Assembly (NCBI GenBank): GCA_036524675.1
Contig: DATDBU010000179.1
Coordinates: 1 to 52,037, forward strand
Length of the DNA: 52,037 nucleotides
Reading direction: 5' to 3'
Source of the DNA: DATDAW01 sp036524675
GTDB taxonomy: Bacteria > Verrucomicrobiota > Verrucomicrobiia > Chthoniobacterales > DASVRZ01
Part shown: positions 24,468 to 32,999 of the stretch, one piece after another
Position numbering within the stretch: the stretch's first letter is position 1
Layout of the letters: each line of letters begins with the position of its first letter
The notes under the pieces: generated by a model
What the model was told of the DNA's origin: nothing
The model's database searches: none
What the model saw: the letters and a program-made list of their open reading frames with translations, nothing else
Position numbers and translations under genes: made by a program

Positions 24468-27352
24468 AAACGAGCCTGCAGCCGCGGCCAGCATGGGTTA
24501 GTCATTTTACCAGCCGCTTCCCGCAGTGGCGAAGCATGGCACAAATGGAGGATTTGCCGGAATTCCGTAGCTACCTCGAGCGGGAGTTCCCGGAAGGCGC
24601 GTCCGAGTGGTCAGATGGGCTGAGCCGCCGGCGTTTTCTGGGGTTGATGGGAGCGTCGCTCGCTCTGGCGGGCTTCTGCTCTTGCAGCCGGCAACCCATC
24701 GAAAAGCTCGCGCCATACGTGAGACAGCCTCCGGAACTCATTCCTGGGGAACCCCTATGGTTTGCATCTGCCCATCTCCTAAGCGGCGTCGCACGCGGCA
24801 TTCTCGTCGAAAGTCATGAGGGCCGGCCGACCAAAGTCGAAGGAAACCCCGATCACCCTGGGAGTCTTGGTGGAACGGACGCCATGATGCAGGCTTCGAT
24901 TCTGCAGCTTTACGATCCGGACCGGTCCCAAACGCCGCTAAAGCGGGGGATACCCAGCACGTGGAACGCCTTGCTAACGGAATTGCTGCGGCCGGCTGCT
25001 CGCTGGGGCGCGACGAAGGGCGCTGGTCTGCGATTCGTGAGCGGCAGGACTACGTCGCCGACTCTTCTCGACCAGATGAACCAAGTCATTGCGCGTTATC
25101 CGGACGCTCGCTGGACCATTCATGAACCGGCCGTCAATTCGAGCGCCTTGCGCGTTGTGTGCAATGTCGAACGAGCCGATGTGATCCTCGCGATTGATGC
25201 TGATTTCCTTGGATCGAGTCCAGCTCAACTCGCGTATGCCCGGCAATTTGCGCGCCGACGAAAACCCGGCGACACGATGAACCGACTGTATGTGGCGGAG
25301 AGCGCTCCAAGTCTCACGGGTGCGGCGGCCGATCATCGGTTTGTGTTGGGCCCGGATGACCTATTCAGGCTTCCGGAGCGGATCGAGCATGTTCTTTCGG
25401 GAGCATCGGATGAAAGTATGTCGTGGCTCGGAGCTCTCGCGCGAGATCTGGGTAATCACTCGGGACGCAGTCTGGTGCTTGCCGGAGAGTTTCTGCCGGC
25501 GGCAGTGCACGAGGCGGTTTACGCGCTCAACACAAGGCTCGGAAATATCGGGTCCACGGTTCAGTATCTTCCTGGTTTGCCCGAGCCTGCAAAGGCCCTG
25601 CCGTTTTCGGATCTCGTGGCCGAAATGCAAAATGGCAAAGTCGAGGCGCTTCTTATCCTGGGAACCAATCCCGTTTACACCAGTCCAGCAGACATCGACT
25701 TCGCGAAAGCACTCTCGAGAGTCCCGTTTACGCTTCATCACGGACTTTATGTCGATGAAACGGCGACTCATTGCAGCTGGCATTTGCCGGAAACCGATAC
25801 CCTTGAAAGCTGGAGCGACGCGGCGGCGTTCGACGGCGCACTCTGCCTTCTTCAGCCATTAATAGAACCGCTGTATGACGGAATTTCGCCGCACGAGCTT
25901 TTAGCCGCTTTACTCGGACAACCCGCAGCAAAAAGCTATGACATTGTCCGGGGATATTGGCTGCAAAGAATAGGAGGAGCGGATTTCGGAGAGACCTGGC
26001 ATCGGGCGCTGAGCGATGGCGTTGTTGCCGGGCAAACCCTGAGACCGTCTCCAGCGGTCGCAACGTCTACGCCCAGGACGCCTCCCGAACCCTTGTCCGG
26101 AGAAGGGCTTCATCTTCTTATCCGGCCGGATCCGCATGTTTACGACGGCCGGTTCGCTAACAACGCATGGCTTCAGGAATTACCCAAGCCGCTTACGAAG
26201 ATCACTTGGGAGAATGCGGCTCATATGGCGCCCTCGACGGCCAGCCGGATCAATCTAAAACACGGCGATGTCGTCGAACTGGACTTTTTTGGGCGTAAAA
26301 TCACGGCGCCTCTTTGGGTTTTGCCCGGGATGGCTGAAGATTCCGTGCTGATCCACCTCGGCTATGGCCGGACCAGCGCTGGAAAAGTTGGCGATGGCGT
26401 GGGGTTCAATGCCTATGCTTTGCGCACGCAGGAAGCGCCTTGGGGCGGTTCCGGGCTTCAAGTTCGCGCCACGGGAGCGCGGCACGTGTTTTCCACCACG
26501 CAGGAGCACTCTGCGATGGAATACAGTCATCCGGTTCGCTTTGCCACACTCACAGAGTTCAAAAAGCGGCCGGAGTTTGTTCATGCAATCGAAGAGACGC
26601 CGGCATACGAGGAGTCTCTCTATCCGCCCGTTGTTTACAATGGCTACTCGTGGGGAATGACCATCGATCTGAACACGTGCATCGGGTGTTCGGCATGTAT
26701 CATTGCGTGTCAGGCGGAGAACAACATCCCCGTCGTGGGCCGCGACCAGGTGATGCGTGGCCGCGAAATGCATTGGATCCGCGTGGACCGCTACTTCTCG
26801 GGACCCGCTGAGGCGCCTCAGATTTTGCACCAGCCGGTTCCGTGTATGCATTGCGAAAATGCGCCGTGTGAAGTCGTGTGTCCCGTCGCTGCGACCGTCC
26901 ACGACTCCGAGGGACTCAACGCGATGGTTTACAATCGTTGTATTGGCACGCGGTATTGTTCAAACAATTGCCCGTACAAAGTTCGGCGCTTTAATTTTTT
27001 CCACTATTCCGAGACAAAATCGCCTACGCTCAAAATGCAGCGCAATCCGCAGGTGACGGTCAGAACGCGCGGAGTGATCGAAAAATGCACGTACTGCGTG
27101 CAGCGGATCAGCGCCGCGCGAATTAAATCGGAGGTCGCAAGCAGGGCCATCCGCGACGGGGAAGTTGTTCCCGCTTGTGCGCAGGCTTGTCCTGCGGAAG
27201 CCATCCGTTTCGGTAATTTGAACGATCCTGTCAGCGTAGTTCGGCAGTTCAAAAAAGATCCGCGTAATTACAGTTTGCTCGGAGAACTCAATACCCGCCC
27301 CCGGACGACGTATCTGGCGCGAATCTTCAACCACAATACGGAGATCTCATGA
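24464..27352 (+). CDS. actB: Alternative complex III subunit ActB, molybdopterin-like/iron-sulfur fusion protein
   Basis: A 962-residue periplasmic subunit that combines a molybdopterin-oxidoreductase-like domain with an iron-sulfur domain. A twin-arginine leader SRRRFLGLMGASLALAGFC lies at ~53-71, so export is probably Tat-dependent. The large middle part resembles the catalytic subunit of the CISM family, but in ACIII no Mo cofactor is bound. From residue ~739 come four cysteine clusters: CIGCSACIIAC, CMHCENAPCEVVC, CIGTRYCSNNCPYK and CTYC...CAQACP. Known ActB proteins hold three [4Fe-4S] and one [3Fe-4S]. The start overlaps actA and the end overlaps actC, both ATGA. Confidence 0.94.
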   Translation: MKTSLQPRPAWVSHFTSRFPQWRSMAQMEDLPEFRSYLEREFPEGASEWSDGLSRRRFLGLMGASLALAGFCSCSRQPIEKLAPYVRQPPELIPGEPLWFASAHLLSGVARGILVESHEGRPTKVEGNPDHPGSLGGTDAMMQASILQLYDPDRSQTPLKRGIPSTWNALLTELLRPAARWGATKGAGLRFVSGRTTSPTLLDQMNQVIARYPDARWTIHEPAVNSSALRVVCNVERADVILAIDADFLGSSPAQLAYARQFARRRKPGDTMNRLYVAESAPSLTGAAADHRFVLGPDDLFRLPERIEHVLSGASDESMSWLGALARDLGNHSGRSLVLAGEFLPAAVHEAVYALNTRLGNIGSTVQYLPGLPEPAKALPFSDLVAEMQNGKVEALLILGTNPVYTSPADIDFAKALSRVPFTLHHGLYVDETATHCSWHLPETDTLESWSDAAAFDGALCLLQPLIEPLYDGISPHELLAALLGQPAAKSYDIVRGYWLQRIGGADFGETWHRALSDGVVAGQTLRPSPAVATSTPRTPPEPLSGEGLHLLIRPDPHVYDGRFANNAWLQELPKPLTKITWENAAHMAPSTASRINLKHGDVVELDFFGRKITAPLWVLPGMAEDSVLIHLGYGRTSAGKVGDGVGFNAYALRTQEAPWGGSGLQVRATGARHVFSTTQEHSAMEYSHPVRFATLTEFKKRPEFVHAIEETPAYEESLYPPVVYNGYSWGMTIDLNTCIGCSACIIACQAENNIPVVGRDQVMRGREMHWIRVDRYFSGPAEAPQILHQPVPCMHCENAPCEVVCPVAATVHDSEGLNAMVYNRCIGTRYCSNNCPYKVRRFNFFHYSETKSPTLKMQRNPQVTVRTRGVIEKCTYCVQRISAARIKSEVASRAIRDGEVVPACAQACPAEAIRFGNLNDPVSVVRQFKKDPRNYSLLGELNTRPRTTYLARIFNHNTEIS

Positions 27353-28674
27353 GCGCCGGCGCGCCTATCCAACACTACGAACGGGCTGATGACCAGATTA
27401 GCTCCATCGTGCTCGAACGCCCTTTCGAGTGGCGCTGGCTCGTCGGTTTCGCCACAGCGTTCACATTCTTGATGCTTCTAAACGTCTCCATCGGCTGGCT
27501 GTTTCTCAGGGGGGTCGGCATTTGGGGAGTCAACGTCCCGGTTGCCTGGGGATTCGCAATCGTCAATTTCGTCTGGTGGATCGGCATTGGCCACGCGGGA
27601 ACATTCATTTCTGCGATTCTCCTCCTGTTGCATCAGCAGTGGCGCAACTCGATCAATCGTTTTTCCGAGGCAATGACGCTTTTCGCTGTGGCTTGTGCCG
27701 GCATGTTTCCGCTGCTGCATCTTGGACGCCCGCAGGTTTTTTACTGGCTTTTGCCGTATCCGGACACGATGGGTCTCTGGCCCCAATGGCGCAGTCCGCT
27801 AGTCTGGGATGTTTTTGCCGTTTCCACCTATCTAACGGTGTCGCTGATCTTCTGGTATGTCGGCCTGATTCCAGACCTGGCAACGCTTCGAGACCGTGCA
27901 AAACGGCTTTGGATTCGGCGCGCGTATGGCCTGCTCGCGTTGGGATGGCGCAACTCGGTCAAACATTGGAGTCGCTACGAGATGGCTTATGTATTGTTAG
28001 CGGGACTCGCGACGCCGTTGGTTTTGTCGGTGCACAGTGTTGTTAGCTTTGACTTCGCTGTGGGAATCGTGCCGGGCTGGCACTCGACGATTTTTCCTCC
28101 GTACTTCGTGGCAGGAGCGATTTTTTCCGGGTTTGCGATGGTGCTGTCGCTAATTATTCCCCTCCGCAGGTTTTATCATCTTGAAAACCTCATCACGTCT
28201 ATGCATTTGGAGAATTGCGCCAAAGTAATGCTGGTGAGCGGTCTGCTCGTGACGTTTGGCTATGCGAGCGAATTTTTCACGACGTGGTATAGCGACGACC
28301 CATATGAGACGGGTGGGTTGCTGAACCGGATGTTTGGGCTGTATGGGCCGATATGGTGGTTGATGATGGCATGCAACGTGGGCGTGCCGCAACTGCTGTG
28401 GTCGGCTCGCATTCGCGGCAGTGCAATGGCGCTTTTCATCGTCTCGCTGCTCATCAATCTGGGAATGTGGACTGAGCGGTTTGTCATCATCATCGGGAGT
28501 TTGCATCGTGATTTTTTACCTTCTGCCTGGGGAATCTACGTGCCGACGTTTTGGGACTGGAGCACGCTGCTGGGGTCCATTGGATTGTTCCTGACGCTTT
28601 TGTTTGTTTTCGTGCGCATACTGCCGATGATCTCGATTGCTGAAGTCCGGCGAGAAAAGGAGGCAGCGGGATGA
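27349..28674 (+). CDS. actC: Alternative complex III subunit ActC, NrfD/PsrC-like quinol-binding membrane protein
   Basis: A 441-residue polytopic inner-membrane protein with about ten hydrophobic helices, beginning LVGFATAFTFLMLLNVSIGW. Family-typical segments include GIGHAGTFISAILLLLHQQW (second helix) and the loop HSVVSFDFAVGIVPGWHSTI. ActC is the NrfD-type subunit that binds quinol at the periplasmic side and is proposed to couple electron flow to proton movement. ATGA overlaps on both sides indicate translational coupling. Assignment as ActC rather than ActF is by operon position and greater length. Confidence 0.93.
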   Translation: MSAGAPIQHYERADDQISSIVLERPFEWRWLVGFATAFTFLMLLNVSIGWLFLRGVGIWGVNVPVAWGFAIVNFVWWIGIGHAGTFISAILLLLHQQWRNSINRFSEAMTLFAVACAGMFPLLHLGRPQVFYWLLPYPDTMGLWPQWRSPLVWDVFAVSTYLTVSLIFWYVGLIPDLATLRDRAKRLWIRRAYGLLALGWRNSVKHWSRYEMAYVLLAGLATPLVLSVHSVVSFDFAVGIVPGWHSTIFPPYFVAGAIFSGFAMVLSLIIPLRRFYHLENLITSMHLENCAKVMLVSGLLVTFGYASEFFTTWYSDDPYETGGLLNRMFGLYGPIWWLMMACNVGVPQLLWSARIRGSAMALFIVSLLINLGMWTERFVIIIGSLHRDFLPSAWGIYVPTFWDWSTLLGSIGLFLTLLFVFVRILPMISIAEVRREKEAAG

Positions 28675-29204
28675 AGGCAGGCGTTTACGGTATGGTGGCG
28701 GAATACGATCGCGCGGAGGAAATCGTTAGCGCGGCGGCGGAGATTTACCGGCAGGGTTATCGGCGGATTGAGGCATTTACACCTTACCCAATCGAAGGTC
28801 TGGGGGAAACGATTGGTTTTCGGAAAACGGGTGTTCCACTGGTCGTTCTGGTTTGTGGTGTCTTGGGAGGAACTCTCGGCTATGGCATGCAGGTGTATTC
28901 TGTGATTTGGAGTTACCCGTTGAATGTTGGCGGCCGCCCGCTGCATAGTTGGCCGGCCTTTGTGCCAATCACGTTCGAGCTAACAGTTCTATTTGCAGCG
29001 TTTGGCGCTGTCTTGGGCATGCTGGCGCTCAACGGTCTGCCCCGGCTGCATCACCCGATTTTTAACACCCCACATTTTGTGGAGAAAAACAGTTCATCTT
29101 TCTACCTCTGCATTCTGGCCGATGACGCACGCTATGATATAGGAACGATAGAAAAATTATTCGCGGATCTCCACGCGACTCATGTCTGGGAGGTGCCACG
29201 ATGA
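28671..29204 (+). CDS. actD: Alternative complex III subunit ActD (DUF3341)
   Basis: A 177-residue protein of the DUF3341 family. A cytoplasmic N-terminal ferredoxin-like fold without cysteines contains VYGMVAEYDRAEEIVSAAAE and YRRIEAFTPYPIEGL. Two membrane helices follow (~58-80, ~97-122), and then a soluble tail with YLCILADDARYD. ActD is a structural subunit of ACIII between ActC and the cytochrome ActE, with no cofactor known. Order and the ATGA overlaps match the canonical actABCDEF arrangement. Confidence 0.93.
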   Translation: MKAGVYGMVAEYDRAEEIVSAAAEIYRQGYRRIEAFTPYPIEGLGETIGFRKTGVPLVVLVCGVLGGTLGYGMQVYSVIWSYPLNVGGRPLHSWPAFVPITFELTVLFAAFGAVLGMLALNGLPRLHHPIFNTPHFVEKNSSSFYLCILADDARYDIGTIEKLFADLHATHVWEVPR

Positions 29205-29767
29205 AGATTGCTGGAATTTGCCTCGTCGCAGCGTTCCTCTACGGCGGGTGCCATCCTCAAATGGGGACTCAACCGCGGTATGAACCTTACCAAAGGAGCG
29301 ATTTTTATCCGGATGGCGCAGCCATGCGCCCCATACCCACTGGTGCGGTAGCGCGCGGGCGCCCCAATCCGGCGGATGTGTTCCAATCCGGCCGAAACGG
29401 CGATGTCCTTGTGGCCGCATTTCCACTACCGGTTACGCGCGAATTGGTCGGTCGAGGGCGTGAACGGTTCAATATCTATTGCGCGGTTTGTCACGGATTT
29501 TCGGGAGGCGGAGATGGAATGATTGTCCAACGCGGATTCCCGGCGCCCCCGTCCTTCCACATTGAGCGGCTGAGGGAGGCGCCGGTAGGGCATTTCTTCG
29601 ACGTGATCACGAACGGATACGGAATGATGTATCCGTATGGCGCGCGTGTCGCGGTCCCAGATCGGTGGGCGATCATTGCGTATATTCGCGCAATTCAATT
29701 GAGCGAAAATGCGAGCCTTGCCGATGTTCCGGGTGAGGAGCGGGAGAAACTGGAGGCGCGTCCATGA
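29201..29767 (+). CDS. actE: Alternative complex III subunit ActE, monohaem cytochrome c lipoprotein
   Basis: A 188-residue periplasmic cytochrome. The N-terminus is a lipoprotein signal with Cys17 in the lipobox (AAFLYGGC), so it is expected to be lipid-anchored. One haem c site, CAVCH, is near residue 93, in a class I cytochrome context (ERFNIYCAVCHGFSGGGDG), with Met candidates for the sixth ligand in NGYGMMYPYG. It would receive electrons from ActA/ActB and pass them to the caa3 oxidase. Overlaps with actD and actF are ATGA. Confidence 0.93.
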   Translation: MKIAGICLVAAFLYGGCHPQMGTQPRYEPYQRSDFYPDGAAMRPIPTGAVARGRPNPADVFQSGRNGDVLVAAFPLPVTRELVGRGRERFNIYCAVCHGFSGGGDGMIVQRGFPAPPSFHIERLREAPVGHFFDVITNGYGMMYPYGARVAVPDRWAIIAYIRAIQLSENASLADVPGEEREKLEARP

Positions 29768-30852
29768 ACAACCATGGCGTTTTGCCGGGCAGGCCGAGCA
29801 TCGCGGCTGTGGCACTCATCGGCATCGGATTGGCCGTCTGGATGACCGCTCCTGCGGCGTTCTTCCGAGGCTGGTTGATTGGGTGGCTTTTCTGGAGTGG
29901 ACTTTCCCTCGGTGCTCTCCCGATTCTGATGCTGCAATGGTTGACGGGCGGCGCCTGGGGAACGGCCTTGCGTCGGCCTTGCGAAGCTGTTGCCGGAACG
30001 ACGCCATTGATAGCGATCCTTTTCATCCCGATCGTCTTTGGTGCCCCACAGATTTTTCCCTGGGCAGCGCCCGATTTTTTTGTGCGCCACAATTGGCCAC
30101 ACAAACAGGTCTATCTGAATCTTCCTTTTTTTGCGGTAAGAGCACTCATTTATTTTGCAATTCTCATAGCGCTTGCGACGGTTCTCCGCTCTTTATCCCG
30201 GCGCGCAGAAGTGGTCCGCTTGGAGCGGATCAGCGCGGCGGGGTTGATCGTCTATTTTCTCCTGATGATTTTTGCGTCCACCGATTGGGTTGCATCGCTC
30301 ATCCCGGAATGGCGATCCTCCATTTTCCCGGTCATTTTCATAGTCAGCCAGTTTTTATCCAGCCTGGCCTTCGGAATTGCCGTGGTTTGCTGGGCAGATC
30401 TCAAAGGCGTAATTACTCCATCGATTCCGGAAAAACCGCTTCACGACCTCGGCAATCTGCTGCTCGCGTTCGTGATTTTCTGGACCTATGTTTCTTTTGC
30501 GCAATTGCTTTTAATCTGGGCGGGGAATTTGCCGAAAGAAATTTCCTGGTATACGCCGCGGAGCTCCGGTGGATGGCAGTACGTCGCGTTAGTTCTAGCT
30601 TTGTTGCAGTTTGCCGTGCCATTTGCGCTTTTGCTCAGTCGAGCGGCAAAACGACATCGGCAGCGTCTCGGGGTCATTGCCGGAATCGTTCTTGGAGCGA
30701 GCGTGATCAACGTCTGGTGGCTGGTCGCGCCTTCGCTGAATCCAAGTCGACTTACTTTTCCTTTGGTGGATTGTCTTCTTTTTGTTGCCATCGGCGTTTT
30801 GTGGATGGCAGTTTTTCTGCGGATTTTTAATCGGGAGGTGAAGCATGTCTGA
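29764..30852 (+). CDS. actF: Alternative complex III subunit ActF, second NrfD-like membrane subunit
   Basis: A 362-residue polytopic protein with about ten membrane helices, paralogous to ActC but shorter, as is usual. It contains the family segments FASTDWVASLIPEWRSSIFP and SQFLSSLAFGIAVVCWADL. ActF lies beside ActC in the complex, and whether it binds quinol is unsettled. It starts inside the actE stop (ATGA), and its last eight bases overlap the next small gene. Confidence 0.92.
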   Translation: MNNHGVLPGRPSIAAVALIGIGLAVWMTAPAAFFRGWLIGWLFWSGLSLGALPILMLQWLTGGAWGTALRRPCEAVAGTTPLIAILFIPIVFGAPQIFPWAAPDFFVRHNWPHKQVYLNLPFFAVRALIYFAILIALATVLRSLSRRAEVVRLERISAAGLIVYFLLMIFASTDWVASLIPEWRSSIFPVIFIVSQFLSSLAFGIAVVCWADLKGVITPSIPEKPLHDLGNLLLAFVIFWTYVSFAQLLLIWAGNLPKEISWYTPRSSGGWQYVALVLALLQFAVPFALLLSRAAKRHRQRLGVIAGIVLGASVINVWWLVAPSLNPSRLTFPLVDCLLFVAIGVLWMAVFLRIFNREVKHV

Positions 30853-31270
30853 TCCTTTGCCTCGCTATGAGAAAAGCGACGCGAGCGCACGTGGCGTCTG
30901 GATTTTCGGAATGGCGCTCTCGTTAAGTGTGGTACTGGTTGTGTTCGGAATCGGTGCCATGCTTAAGTTCTTGAGTGCGCATCCGACGTCGCCGGAGCGC
31001 GCCAGCTGGGTCACTTCGCCAGGCGCAGAAGTCCCGGCTCCTCGACTCCAGGCTGATCCGCGTGCCGAAATGCAGGAGTATCGGGCCCGGCAGGAGGCTT
31101 TGCTGAAGGGGTATGGCTGGGTCGATCGCGAGCGGGGGATCGTCCGGATGCCTATCGACCAAGCCATGGACGTGATTGCTGAACGCGGAGTGCACCCTAC
31201 GAAAACATGGCCGAATGGCGCCACGCGGCTCCAAATGCAGCAACAAAAAGCCGGAGCTCCGACACCATGA
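30845..31270 (+). CDS. Small single-span membrane protein of the ACIII-oxidase operon
   Basis: A 141-residue protein with one membrane helix (~17-40, GVWIFGMALSLSVVLVVFGI) and a periplasmic part containing LQADPRAEMQEYRARQEALLKGYGWVDRERG and MPIDQAMDVIAERG. Comparable small proteins sit between actF and SCO1 in other alternative complex III-oxidase operons, but I know no biochemical function. A role in assembly of, or contact between, the two complexes is inference from position. It overlaps both neighbours. Confidence 0.82.
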   Translation: MSDPLPRYEKSDASARGVWIFGMALSLSVVLVVFGIGAMLKFLSAHPTSPERASWVTSPGAEVPAPRLQADPRAEMQEYRARQEALLKGYGWVDRERGIVRMPIDQAMDVIAERGVHPTKTWPNGATRLQMQQQKAGAPTP

Positions 31271-32049
31271 AGATTTTATTGTTGGCCATCCTGGTCGCAG
31301 CGATTTCTCAGCCGACCGCGACGGAGTTTCAGCAACGCGTGGGCTTCGATCAGAAACTGGGCGATCCGCTTCCCCTGAATCAGGGTTTTTATGATGAGAC
31401 GGGACGGGTGGTCCGTCTCGGAGAGTTTTTCCACGGAAAACCTGTCATTGTCGTGCCGGCTTACTATGGCTGTCCGAACCTTTGTACGCTTGTTCTCAAC
31501 GGCTTGTTACTGAGTGCGCGTGATCTGCGAAAATCAGCGGGGACAGACTACGACATCATTGTGGTGAGTATTGATCCGCGGGAAACTGCGTCGATCGCCC
31601 ACGAAAAACAGCAGAGTTATGTCCGTCGTTATGGGAGGGCCGGCGCCTCTGCGGGATGGCATTTGTTAACTGGCGGTCGGGATTCCATCAGCGCCTTTAC
31701 GCGTTCGATTGGCTTCCGTTATTTTTACGATCAATCGTCCGACCAGTTTGCTCATCCGAGCGGGATTGTTGTTGTCACGCCCGATGGGAAAATCTCGCAG
31801 TATCTGCTTGGCATAGACTATCCTCCTAAAGGCCTGGACGCCGCTCTCGAGAAAGCCTCGGAAAACCGAGTCGGCTCCGTTGTGCGAAATCTGCTCCTGC
31901 TGTGTTTTCACTACGATCCTGCCACTGGCAAGTATAGCCTTGCGATAGCGCGCGTACTCCAGTTTGCAGGTGTGCTAACTGTCGTCGGACTTGCAGTGTT
32001 CGTTTGGTCGATGGAACGTCGCCGCCGCCGCCCAGGAATGCCGCCATGA
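31267..32049 (+). CDS. SCO1/SenC/PrrC-family copper chaperone
   Basis: A 260-residue thioredoxin-fold protein that delivers copper to the CuA site of oxidase subunit II. It has an N-terminal signal or anchor (MKILLLAILVAAISQPTA), the copper-binding CPNLC at 69-73 and the conserved distal His163 in FAHPSGIV. It also has a C-terminal membrane helix (~232-252) before a basic tail, so it is probably anchored at both ends. The ATGA start at 31267 places it directly upstream of the subunit II gene whose product it would metallate. Confidence 0.93.
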   Translation: MKILLLAILVAAISQPTATEFQQRVGFDQKLGDPLPLNQGFYDETGRVVRLGEFFHGKPVIVVPAYYGCPNLCTLVLNGLLLSARDLRKSAGTDYDIIVVSIDPRETASIAHEKQQSYVRRYGRAGASAGWHLLTGGRDSISAFTRSIGFRYFYDQSSDQFAHPSGIVVVTPDGKISQYLLGIDYPPKGLDAALEKASENRVGSVVRNLLLLCFHYDPATGKYSLAIARVLQFAGVLTVVGLAVFVWSMERRRRRPGMPP

Positions 32050-32999
32050 AGATTCTGCTGACAGGAACGTGGGAGTTTCCAAGCGCATCCGAGATGGCGC
32101 CGCAGATGGACGCCCTCTTCATGGGTCTGCTAGTTATTAGTTCATTGGTTGCGTTTGCTGTAGCTGGGTTCATAGTCGTGTTTGGGATTCGTTATCGGCG
32201 AGGATCAACCGCCGACCGGACGCCGGGCCATGGATCTACGATGCCTATTGAAATTGCCTGGACGGCTGTGCCGCTGGCAATTTTTGTGGCCCTTTTTGTG
32301 TGGGCGGCAGTGCTTTACTTCCAGATGGCGCGCCCGCCGGCGAACTCCGTGGAAGTTCACGTCGTGGCCAAGCAATGGATGTGGAAAGTCCAACACCCGG
32401 GCGGACGACGTGAAATCAATGAACTCCATGTTCCGCTGGGACGGCCCGTCGTCCTCGTTATGATTTCGCAGGACGTTATTCACAGTTTTTATGTTCCAGC
32501 ATTTCGGATAAAGCAGGACGTCCTGCCGGGACGTTACACAAGGCAGTGGTTTATTCCGAATCGGATTGGCCGGTATCACCTATTCTGTGCCGAATATTGC
32601 GGGACAGATCATTCGCGGATGATTGGCACTGTCACGGTCATGCAACCGCCAGAGTACGCTCGCTGGCAGGAAACGGGCGATGTTGGCACATCCATGGCTG
32701 CCGTTGGCCGCGGTTTGTTTATGAGCCGCGGGTGTTCCGGATGTCATTCGGTTCGGAGCGCGATTTCCGCGCCGCTTCTTGACGGTGTCTATGGAAAACC
32801 CGTGGCGCTTTCCGATGGCGCTACTGTTATTGCCGACGAAGGCTATATTCGTGACTCTATCTTGCTGCCTAACAAACAGATCGCGGCTGGTTATTCACCC
32901 GTTATGCCGACTTTTCAAGGGCAACTGGGCGAAGAGGAGGTCGCGCAGCTCATTGCTTATATTCGATCGCTCACTGCCAAGCCGGAAACTTCGCCATGA
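32046..32999 (+). CDS. coxB: Cytochrome c oxidase subunit II with fused cytochrome c domain (caa3 type)
   Basis: A 317-residue subunit with two membrane helices (~22-48, ~70-95). The cupredoxin domain carries the CuA ligands: H in DVIHSFYVPAF, then CAEYCGTDHSRM near 181-192. A C-terminal cytochrome c domain has the haem site CSGCH near 230, with Met in PVMPTFQG as likely sixth ligand. A fused haem domain defines caa3 oxidases, in which electrons enter through the subunit's own cytochrome. ActE is the likely donor. ATGA overlaps tie it to the SCO gene and coxA. Confidence 0.95.
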   Translation: MKILLTGTWEFPSASEMAPQMDALFMGLLVISSLVAFAVAGFIVVFGIRYRRGSTADRTPGHGSTMPIEIAWTAVPLAIFVALFVWAAVLYFQMARPPANSVEVHVVAKQWMWKVQHPGGRREINELHVPLGRPVVLVMISQDVIHSFYVPAFRIKQDVLPGRYTRQWFIPNRIGRYHLFCAEYCGTDHSRMIGTVTVMQPPEYARWQETGDVGTSMAAVGRGLFMSRGCSGCHSVRSAISAPLLDGVYGKPVALSDGATVIADEGYIRDSILLPNKQIAAGYSPVMPTFQGQLGEEEVAQLIAYIRSLTAKPETSP